64,000 nucleotides of DNA from an uncultured Eubacterium sp. (GTDB lineage Bacteria > Bacillota > Clostridia > Lachnospirales > Lachnospiraceae): positions 186,001 through 250,000 of the forward strand of contig CAMUHY010000001.1 in NCBI GenBank assembly GCA_947088865.1, read 5' to 3'. A model generated the notes under the pieces. It had not been told where the DNA came from. It worked only from the letters and a program-made list of their open reading frames with translations, and ran no database searches. Shown one piece after another: positions 57,374-64,000 of the stretch. Made by a program: the position numbers and the translations under genes. Numbering within the stretch: position 1 is the stretch's first letter; every line of letters starts with the position of its first letter.

Positions 57374-58423
57374 CTACTTCTTTCCTGCATTTACATACTG
57401 TTTCATCGCCTTTGCAATTTGACAAAATTCATTTTCATCAATTGGAGTTTCCAACATATCCAGCATAATATTATATATTTCTGCAAATGCTCCCTTTAAA
57501 TATGGATTGTTTTTATATGCTGGCACCATTCTTTTTGTTTCATTTTTCAACAATAAAAACAAGTCATATGATGGCTCATCAAACCGCAAAAACAACATTT
57601 TCATCCCAGCCAAATAAAAAGTCTTAATAAAATCATATTCCACAGCAGCAGGAAATTTATCAAAAAATCCTGTCTGTTTATATTTATCCCATTTCAGCTG
57701 ATTCACTTTCAGCAAATCCAAATGATAATTGGCATTTTTCTTTAAAACAGTCGATTCTTCATTAATAAAATAATGATATAATTTTTCATTAACAATACAT
57801 ATGGTCCTTGCATACATATACAACAATGCTGCAAAATAAATATCTTCATATGCTATACCTTCAGGAAAAACAATATCATTTTCTATAAAAAATGACCTTC
57901 TAAACAATTTATCCCACACGCCGCTTCCAACAACGTCCGATACTAAAAAATCTCCTGCTTGCGCTTCTTCTATATTTACATAAACATCTTGTTCTTCGGT
58001 TCTTCTCTCGTCTTCCCTCAAATATAAATTCCCGCTTTTGCCATTATCCCTTATATGACGGCAATACACAAAATCACAAGGATTTTGCAGCATTGTATTG
58101 TACATTATACGGTACATATCTTTTTCTATCCAGTCATCGGAATCAACAAATGTAATATAATCTGCCTTTGCCGCCTTTATCCCAAGATTTCTGGCGCCTC
58201 CTTGCCTTTTATTAACAGGACTTTCAATGACTTCTATTGAATCTGGATAGCGTTTTTGATATGCCTTTAAAATTGACACTGTATCATCTGTTGAGGCATC
58301 ATCGACACATATCACTTGTAAATTTTCTATACCGATATCTTGCGCAATAATGGAATCAAGACAGCGTGCCGCATAGAAAACAGCATTATAAAATGGAATA
58401 ATTACACTAATTTTACTTTTCAT
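57374..58423 (-). CDS. Family 2 glycosyltransferase
   Basis: A 349-residue GT-A transferase. The N-terminal [20 protein letters not shown] is followed by [22 protein letters not shown] and the DxD motif [12 protein letters not shown]. The acceptor is unknown; probably a cell-surface glycan or teichoic acid. Its start lies inside the end of leuD (11-base overlap) and no strong ribosome site is seen, so it may depend on coupling. Confidence 0.88.
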   Translation of the reverse strand: MKSKISVIIPFYNAVFYAARCLDSIIAQDIGIENLQVICVDDASTDDTVSILKAYQKRYPDSIEVIESPVNKRQGGARNLGIKAAKADYITFVDSDDWIEKDMYRIMYNTMLQNPCDFVYCRHIRDNGKSGNLYLREDERRTEEQDVYVNIEEAQAGDFLVSDVVGSGVWDKLFRRSFFIENDIVFPEGIAYEDIYFAALLYMYARTICIVNEKLYHYFINEESTVLKKNANYHLDLLKVNQLKWDKYKQTGFFDKFPAAVEYDFIKTFYLAGMKMLFLRFDEPSYDLFLLLKNETKRMVPAYKNNPYLKGAFAEIYNIMLDMLETPIDENEFCQIAKAMKQYVNAGKK

Positions 58424-58898
58424 TAATATAATTTACAAGTCCCTCTGCTTTTATTATTTTTTGCATAAACTCTGGAAATGCCTGACCTTGAAATGATTTT
58501 CCTGTTGTTTTATCCGTTATAACGCCACTGTCAAAATCGACACAAACTTCATCACCATTTGCAATTGTTTTTGCCGCCTCAGGACATTCAATAATCGGCA
58601 ATCCAATATTGATTGCATTACGATAAAAAATTCGTGCAAATGTCTCTGCAATAACACAGCTTACACCGGCTGCCTTAATGGCAATTGGTGCATGTTCTCT
58701 TGATGAGCCGCAGCCAAAATTTTTATTTGCAACAATAATATCGCCCTCTTTGACATTTTTAATAAAATCCTTATCAATATCTTCCATACAATGTAATGCC
58801 AACTCTTTTGGGTCTGATGAATTAAGATATCTCGCAGGAATAATTACATCTGTATCTACATTATCACCATATTTAAAAACGTTTCCTTCCGCTTTCAT
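58413..58898 (-). CDS. leuD: 3-isopropylmalate dehydratase small subunit
   Basis: Leucine pathway isomerase small subunit, 161 residues: [37 protein letters not shown] and [12 protein letters not shown]. The ATG at 58896-58898 has GGAG six bases upstream. It forms the enzyme with LeuC, encoded 45 bp upstream. Confidence 0.96.
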   Translation of the reverse strand: MKAEGNVFKYGDNVDTDVIIPARYLNSSDPKELALHCMEDIDKDFIKNVKEGDIIVANKNFGCGSSREHAPIAIKAAGVSCVIAETFARIFYRNAINIGLPIIECPEAAKTIANGDEVCVDFDSGVITDKTTGKSFQGQAFPEFMQKIIKAEGLVNYINEK

Positions 58899-58943
58899 AT
58901 CATTCTCCATTTCTATGTTATTTTTAATTTATTTCATTACTTG

Positions 58944-60209
58944 TTACATTCCAATATCGGCTGGCTGACTTATTTTTCCTGTCACAGCACTTGCTGCTGC
59001 CACAGCCGGACTTGCTAAATAAATCTCTGAGTTGACATGTCCCATACGTCCGACAAAATTTCGGTTTGTCGTTGATACACATCGTTCTCCTTCTGCTAAA
59101 ATGCCCATATATCCGCCAAGACACGGACCACAAGTAGGGGTGCTTACAACGGCGCCTGCATTGATAAATATTTGAACAAGACCTTCCTCAATAGCCTTTA
59201 AATAAATCGCCTGTGTAGCTGGAATTACAATTACACGCAATCCCTTTGCAACTTTTTTGCCTTCCAATATCTTTGCGGCACATCTCAAGTCATCAAGGCG
59301 TCCATTAGTGCAAGAACCGATAACAACCTGATTAATTGCAATATCCTCTATACTGTCAACCGTATGCGTATTTTCCGGAAGATGTGGAAAGGAAACCGTT
59401 GGCTTTATTGTTGATAAATCAATCTCTATCACTCTGTCATACTCGGCATCTTCATCAGCGGCATACTCTTTAAATGGACGCTTAGAATGTTCCTTCATAT
59501 ATTGTCTTGCAAGGTCATCTACTGGGAATATACCATTTTTAGCGCCCGCTTCAATCGCCATATTTGCAATTGTAAATCGGTCGTCCATAGAAAGATTGGC
59601 TATACCATCTCCTGTAAATTCCATTGATTGATACAAAGCGCCATCAACGCCAATCATTCCAATAATATGTAAAATAACATCTTTGCCGCTGACCCATGGA
59701 TTTAATTTTCCTGTAAAAACAAACTGAATTGCAGACGGCACTTTAAACCACGCTTTTCCTGTGGCCATACCTGCCGCCATATCCGTAGAGCCAACGCCCG
59801 TAGAAAATGCGCCAAGCGCGCCATATGTACATGTATGTGAATCGGCGCCAATAATAACATCACCCGCAACGGTCAAGCCTTGTTCTGGCAGCAGTGCATG
59901 TTCAATTCCCATCTGTCCAACTTCAAAATAATTCGTAATATCATGCTTCATTGCAAATTCACGAACACATTTACAGTGTTCTGCCGATTTAATATCCTTA
60001 TTAGGCACAAAATGGTCTGGCACCAATGCTATTTTATCCTTATCAAAAACCGTTTTAACAGTCATTTTTTCCATCTCATGGATAGCTACTGGTGACGTGA
60101 TATCATTGCCAAGTACAAGGTCTAAGTCTGCCTCAATCAATTGTCCTGCTTTAACCTCGTCAAGCCCTGCATGTGCTGCAAGAATTTTTTGCGTCATTGT
60201 CATTCCCAT
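58944..60209 (-). CDS. leuC: 3-isopropylmalate dehydratase large subunit
   Basis: Aconitase-family [4Fe-4S] enzyme of leucine synthesis, 421 residues (the short LeuC type of clostridia and archaea). It has [20 protein letters not shown], a cluster Cys in [11 protein letters not shown] and the pair in CGPCLGG. AGGAAGG lies before the ATG. A hairpin lies in its long upstream spacer. Confidence 0.96.
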   Translation of the reverse strand: MGMTMTQKILAAHAGLDEVKAGQLIEADLDLVLGNDITSPVAIHEMEKMTVKTVFDKDKIALVPDHFVPNKDIKSAEHCKCVREFAMKHDITNYFEVGQMGIEHALLPEQGLTVAGDVIIGADSHTCTYGALGAFSTGVGSTDMAAGMATGKAWFKVPSAIQFVFTGKLNPWVSGKDVILHIIGMIGVDGALYQSMEFTGDGIANLSMDDRFTIANMAIEAGAKNGIFPVDDLARQYMKEHSKRPFKEYAADEDAEYDRVIEIDLSTIKPTVSFPHLPENTHTVDSIEDIAINQVVIGSCTNGRLDDLRCAAKILEGKKVAKGLRVIVIPATQAIYLKAIEEGLVQIFINAGAVVSTPTCGPCLGGYMGILAEGERCVSTTNRNFVGRMGHVNSEIYLASPAVAAASAVTGKISQPADIGM

Positions 60210-60662
60210 ATTTTATATCCTTCCTCTCTTTTAAATTTTTTCTATTCTTTGTATAAAATCACCCTATTTTTTCATAACTTGTATAAAAATTCTCTGCTAT
60301 AAAAACTATATTATAAAAATAATATAGTTTTTGTCACTTTATGTAAATTGACAGTCAAACAGAATTTGTACAAATTATTGTATGAAAAAAATAAAACAAA
60401 TCATAGAATTTTTAAGCTGTCTTTGCCATTGTATAACATTCATCTATTTTATGTAAATATTATTTTATAATTTTTTCTTTACATAGGATAATAGAATCTA
60501 TAAATCAAACATATAGTTACAACTGGATTTGCTTCTTACTCACTATTGAATTATTGATTTATACTATTTTTTATAAACAAGTCAACATTTTACTAATAAA
60601 AAGTAATTACTTTTATATATCAACAAAGATAGGCTATTACAGCCGTTTTTACAAAATAATAA
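60210..60662. other. Gene-free spacer upstream of leuC
   Basis: Very AT-rich, 453 bases. It holds the perfect hairpin at 60301-60332. No T-box or leucine-rich leader peptide was found. Confidence 0.55.
60301..60332. terminator. Perfect hairpin in the leuC leader
   Basis: A 13-bp stem AAAAACTATATTA (60301-60313) with TAATATAGTTTTT (60320-60332). It could end the LD-carboxypeptidase transcript or attenuate leuC. Confidence 0.55.
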
Positions 60663-61733
60663 TTAACAAAGCTTCATTGTAATGGAATATTCCCCATCCT
60701 TTGCACGAACTGTTCCCATACTTCCGCAAATGATTGGCATCGATGGTGCAATATGTCCAATATCAATATCCATCACAACAGGCACATGATATTTTCCTAT
60801 AATGCCTGTCACTGCATCATATTGATTTAATCCCATTATATCTTGTCCCATAACAAGCGGACGCCCAATAATAAAACCTTTTATATAGCGAAACCATCCT
60901 GCATTATCCATCTGCCACATAGCCCGTCTTATAGAAAATACATTCAAATCACAACTTTCAAGAAACCATATAAAACCATCGTTCTTATACCGTTCAAGAA
61001 ATTCACCAACCTGGTCAAATTTTGTCCCTGTCAGATTGACAAGACAATCCATACAGCCCCCGATTAATCTTCCAGTAAACTGGACTGCCTTTTGACTGTC
61101 GCAAGGTTTATCCCCTATAAAACATTGAATCACGCTTTCTTCTGTATCATTTATTGGTGCTAACGGATTTTCTTCGCAGCGCAAAGACTCTTTTTCCCAT
61201 CGCTTATACCCTTCCATTTGAAAAGTCTTAATACCATCACTTGTTTCAATACCTGCTCCATATAGCACTCGATATAAATCCTGTATAGATTTATGCCATG
61301 GTTTTACACCAAATGCGCCCACATTTGGACCATATATTGTAGCAACATCATTGAGTATGGTATGTAAAAATGTAAAATTTGTATTATCCGAATATCCCAC
61401 ATACCATTTTGGTGCTGCCTTTTTTATCAGCTCAAAATCCAGATAAGGCAAAATTTCACACATCAACTCGCCGCCGCCGCAAGATATTAAACCATCATTA
61501 TCTTTACTGATATACATATCCGTTAATTCTTTTGCACATGCTTGCGGAGTATTACTAATTCCAATGCCTTTCGCCTCATAAACATTTGGTCCTAAATCCA
61601 ATTTGTAACTTAACATCTCAAATTCTTTACAGGCACTTTTAAAACATGTTATATAAGGCTCTGTGGCACATCCAAAAGAAGGTGCCACAAAGCCTATTGT
61701 CTTATTTTCATATAAAAATTCAGGGTATCTCAT
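60663..61733 (-). CDS. LD-carboxypeptidase (S66) family protein
   Basis: A 356-residue peptidase of the LdcA/MccF family. The Ser nucleophile is in GYSDNTNF (Ser115), with Glu in WFLESCD and His in DIGHIAPSMPII. It may cleave muropeptide L,D-bonds or hydrolyse antimicrobial peptide-nucleotides. No signal peptide, so cytoplasmic. No clear ribosome site. Confidence 0.9.
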   Translation of the reverse strand: MRYPEFLYENKTIGFVAPSFGCATEPYITCFKSACKEFEMLSYKLDLGPNVYEAKGIGISNTPQACAKELTDMYISKDNDGLISCGGGELMCEILPYLDFELIKKAAPKWYVGYSDNTNFTFLHTILNDVATIYGPNVGAFGVKPWHKSIQDLYRVLYGAGIETSDGIKTFQMEGYKRWEKESLRCEENPLAPINDTEESVIQCFIGDKPCDSQKAVQFTGRLIGGCMDCLVNLTGTKFDQVGEFLERYKNDGFIWFLESCDLNVFSIRRAMWQMDNAGWFRYIKGFIIGRPLVMGQDIMGLNQYDAVTGIIGKYHVPVVMDIDIGHIAPSMPIICGSMGTVRAKDGEYSITMKLC

Positions 61734-61863
61734 AATATAATACTATTGCAATAAAATATATTATTTAAATAATAACATTTATATTAACAATATTATCACA
61801 CGAATAATATATTATCACAACAAATACCTTTCTATAATCTTACTTCACTATTTGGTTTTGTTA

Positions 61864-62781
61864 CTATTTCATAAATCCATTAACAATCTGTTCTTCTGCC
61901 TCTTGTTCCGTAAGACCTAACGTCATCAGCTTTATAAGCTGCTCTCCTGCTATCTTTCCAATAGCAGCCTCATGGATAAGGCTTGCATCCAAATCATTTG
62001 CCTCCAATGATGGTATTGCATTGACATGCCCATCATCCATAAGAATGGCATCACATTCCGTATGTCCGTAACATTTATTATTGCCCCGTATACTAGAATT
62101 AAATATCTGTTTAGACTGTCCTTTTGCAACAGAACGTGATATAACATTTGCACTGCTATCTGCACCATCTAAATCAACCACAAAATTCGTCTCTGCTGTT
62201 TGATTGCCATGTGTCATAATTTTTTCTTTGATAACAAGGCTTGCACCATCTTTTAAATCAGCCTTTGTGTCTCTTATCGTTGAATCCACCCCTTTAATCT
62301 GTGTTGTCTCCATCTCCATATATCCGCCTTCATCAATATGGATAATGGTTGTTGGATTTAGGATATTTTCACCTGCTCCATCACCTTCGCCATAATGCTT
62401 TTCAATATATTTTACCTTTGCATTTTTGCCGACAAAAAAAGTGTGAATACCATCATGTTCTGATGTGTCAACACCACAGTTGTGTATACCACAACCGGCA
62501 ACAATTGTCACATCAGCGTTATCGCCAATATAAAAATCGTTATATACCATATCTTTTAAGCCACTCTCACTAAGAATCACTGGAATATGAATACTCTCAT
62601 TCTTTGTGTCTGGCTTAATAATAATATCAATTCCTGGTTTATCCTCTTTTGTCACAATATCAATATTAGCCGTCGTATTCCTGCCTGCAAGCCCACCGTT
62701 GGAACGTATATTATAAGCTCCTTCTGGGACTTCGTGAATATCAGCTATCTTTTCTAACATACTTTTTTGTAACTCGTCCAT
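61864..62781 (-). CDS. sufB: SufB/SufD-family Fe-S assembly protein (SmsB-like)
   Basis: A 305-residue scaffold protein, shorter than classical SufB (about 460). It keeps the beta-helix core (SRSVAKGQSKQIFNSSIRGNNKCYGHTECDAILMDDG, IPSLEANDLDASLIHEAAIGKI) with His and Glu positions for cluster binding. Together with SufC it forms the minimal SmsCB-type system of anaerobes. GGAG lies five bases before ATG. Confidence 0.92.
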   Translation of the reverse strand: MDELQKSMLEKIADIHEVPEGAYNIRSNGGLAGRNTTANIDIVTKEDKPGIDIIIKPDTKNESIHIPVILSESGLKDMVYNDFYIGDNADVTIVAGCGIHNCGVDTSEHDGIHTFFVGKNAKVKYIEKHYGEGDGAGENILNPTTIIHIDEGGYMEMETTQIKGVDSTIRDTKADLKDGASLVIKEKIMTHGNQTAETNFVVDLDGADSSANVISRSVAKGQSKQIFNSSIRGNNKCYGHTECDAILMDDGHVNAIPSLEANDLDASLIHEAAIGKIAGEQLIKLMTLGLTEQEAEEQIVNGFMK

Positions 62782-62831
62782 GCTGTCTCCATTCTTGTGT
62801 ATTATAAAATTATTTCACACAAATCATTTAT

Positions 62832-62995
62832 AGTTAAACGGATATTCGCAATCCGCTATGCTACTTACTCAAACCCGCTAGCTACTATCGTAGCTTTTCA
62901 GTGGGAGCTTATACTCCCACTGAAACAAGCAAGTCCCCACCCCCACTTATGCCTTTGCAGCATTGAAGTGGAGGACTTCCTTGATGAGGTTAAAT
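62832..62995 (+). repeat. Dispersed hairpin repeat, complete copy
   Basis: About 164 bp between sufC and sufB. In order: left hairpin CGGAT-ATTCGCA-ATCCG, AGCTAC/GTAGCT stem, perfect 12-bp stem TTTCAGTGGGAG/CTCCCACTGAAA, and a long imperfect stem AAGTCC...CCCACTT/AAGTGG-GGACTT, ending CTTGATGAGGTTAAA. It encodes nothing. The subterminal hairpins resemble ends of IS200/IS605-type elements, so it may be a derived non-coding element. Partial copies lie at 1032, 1936 and 20361. Confidence 0.65.
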
Positions 62996-63039
62996 CCTTC
63001 ATTTTTATAATATTATATCAACACTGTCAGATAGATTTA

Positions 63040-63765
63040 CTATGCCAATTTATCCATCAATGTTGAACATGCTTCCGAAGAAGCCAATAATGTTGGCATC
63101 ACTTCTTCTTTTAATCCTTGTGCAGTCACTTCTCCATTTGCAATAACAATAATTTTATCTGCAATATTAAGAATCCTCTCCTGATGAGAAATAATAAGAA
63201 TAGAACCGTTAATCTTTTCTCTCATCGCCTCAAACACGCGTATTAAATTATTAAAACTCCATAAGTCAATCCCTGCTTCTGGTTCATCAAATAATGACAG
63301 TTTTGTTCCTCTTGCCATAATCATAGCAATTTCTATTCGTTTAAGCTCGCCGCCTGACAAGGAAGCATTTACCTCTCGATTAATATAGTCTTTAGCACAT
63401 AACCCAACTTCAGAAAGATAGGAACATACTTCTGATATGGAAAGTTTTTCACCTTTTGCCATTGTAATTAAATCTTTTACCGTAAGCCCCTTAAAGCGAA
63501 CAGGCTGCTGAAAAGCAAAACTAATTCCTTTTCTTGCTCGGTCTGTTATGGACATATCCGTAATATCCTCTCCATCCAGTATTATCTTGCCTGATGTCGG
63601 TTTTAATATGCCAGCTATCACCTTTGCCAACGTTGATTTGCCACCGCCATTTGGACCTGTAACAGCCACAAATCCATCTTCTATTGTAACATTAATATTT
63701 TTTAAAATTTCTTTTGCCGCCAAATCTCCCTGAACTTCAAAACTAATATTCTTTAGTTCTAACAT
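63040..63765 (-). CDS. sufC: Fe-S assembly ATPase SufC (SmsC-like)
   Basis: A 241-residue ABC ATPase of the Suf system. Walker A GPNGGGKST (37-45), Q-loop AFQQPVRFKG, signature LSGGELKRIEIAM, Walker B LSLFDEPEAGID and His switch ISHQ. TTGGAG stands before the ATG. It should be cotranscribed with sufB, with the dispersed repeat in the 258-base gap between them. Confidence 0.95.
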   Translation of the reverse strand: MLELKNISFEVQGDLAAKEILKNINVTIEDGFVAVTGPNGGGKSTLAKVIAGILKPTSGKIILDGEDITDMSITDRARKGISFAFQQPVRFKGLTVKDLITMAKGEKLSISEVCSYLSEVGLCAKDYINREVNASLSGGELKRIEIAMIMARGTKLSLFDEPEAGIDLWSFNNLIRVFEAMREKINGSILIISHQERILNIADKIIVIANGEVTAQGLKEEVMPTLLASSEACSTLMDKLA

Positions 63766-63908
63766 ATTGATACTCCAATCTATTTTTGCCGCTTCTTATA
63801 CGCCGCTTTTAATTATTGTATTTTAAATCAAATACTTCTTAATATATAAATGAATGTTTGACCTTTTAACAGACATAATATTTAGGATTAAAACATATTT
63901 TAACCACA

Positions 63909-64000
63909 TTAACAATCACAGTATTTTTTTACCATATTTACTGCATTTTCTGCTATCAACAAATCAAAATGTTCCTTTATATAACCAATTCTCTCCAAAG
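63909..64000 (-). CDS. C-terminal end of an unidentified gene
   Basis: A frame open from the right edge and ending in TAA at 63909-63911. The last 20 residues end in NMVKKYCDC. Its identity cannot be told from so short a piece. It lies upstream of sufC on the same strand. Confidence 0.4.
   Translation of the reverse strand, partial: LERIGYIKEHFDLLIAENAVNMVKKYCDC

Noticed and set aside
57173-57499. Plus-strand frame of 108 codons.
   Set aside because: Runs through the MITE-like element and into the glycosyltransferase antisense; no family resemblance.
63785-63812. GCGGCGT-containing bases upstream of sufC resembling the 3' strand of the pseudoknot leader.
   Set aside because: The partner loop, first helix and AGAAATGAGG box are missing, so it is not a fourth copy.

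Overview
The window looks like chromosomal DNA of a low-GC, Gram-positive, anaerobic clostridium, most likely of the Lachnospiraceae. The evidence is strong AGGAGG-type ribosome sites, a CIRCE-controlled hrcA-grpE-dnaK-dnaJ operon, the order dgt-dnaG-rpoD-trmK, a minimal SufC/SufB (Sms-type) Fe-S scaffold, a single-chain GlyRS, a TIGR04086 membrane protein and a Tad-like pilus locus without outer-membrane parts. Nearly every gene lies on the minus strand, so the text reads from high to low coordinates.

Region 1-20 kb: rarA (partial) is followed by a D-Ala-D-Ala carboxypeptidase gene cut in two by a 14.8-kb element. The element is bounded by 15-bp direct repeats (1896-1910 and 16675-16689). 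Excision would rejoin the two halves in frame into a 407-residue enzyme, and would give a circle junction with perfect 10-bp inverted arms around the core, as expected for attP of a large serine integrase. The element encodes that recombinase, a small coiled-coil protein, a lone 2080-residue phage tape-measure protein, a zinc-ribbon protein, a 918-residue protein with double-psi beta-barrel RNA-polymerase-like motifs (DLDTD), and a TIR protein next to a four-helix membrane protein (candidate defence cargo).

20-30 kb: glyQS, recO, era, an M16C metallopeptidase, and the heat-shock operon with its promoter and CIRCE operator. 30-41 kb: dTDP-rhamnose genes rfbABDC, a MerR-methyltransferase fusion, tRNA-Pro(CGG), glf, an arginase-fold protein coupled to a Fic-like protein that lacks the catalytic histidine, thrC, and a type I toxin-antitoxin locus (30-residue holin-like toxin plus antisense RNA). 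41-48 kb: a nucleoside kinase, trmK, rpoD, dnaG, dgt and a small membrane protein. 48-57 kb: a CNNM/CBS transporter-like protein on the plus strand, a large fibro-slime/ricin/InlB-repeat surface protein and a Tad-like pilus cluster. 57-64 kb: a glycosyltransferase, leuD, leuC, an LD-carboxypeptidase, sufB and sufC, and the tail of one further gene.

The most novel signals are three. First, the reversible-looking gene interruption. Second, an element that pairs a tape measure and a polymerase-like protein with no other phage genes. Third, a pseudoknot-forming leader of about 90 nt, found three times immediately before start codons (4188, 31214, 34480), with compensatory base changes between copies. 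A family of hairpin-rich repeats (1032, 1936, 20361, 62832) looks derived from IS200/IS605 ends.
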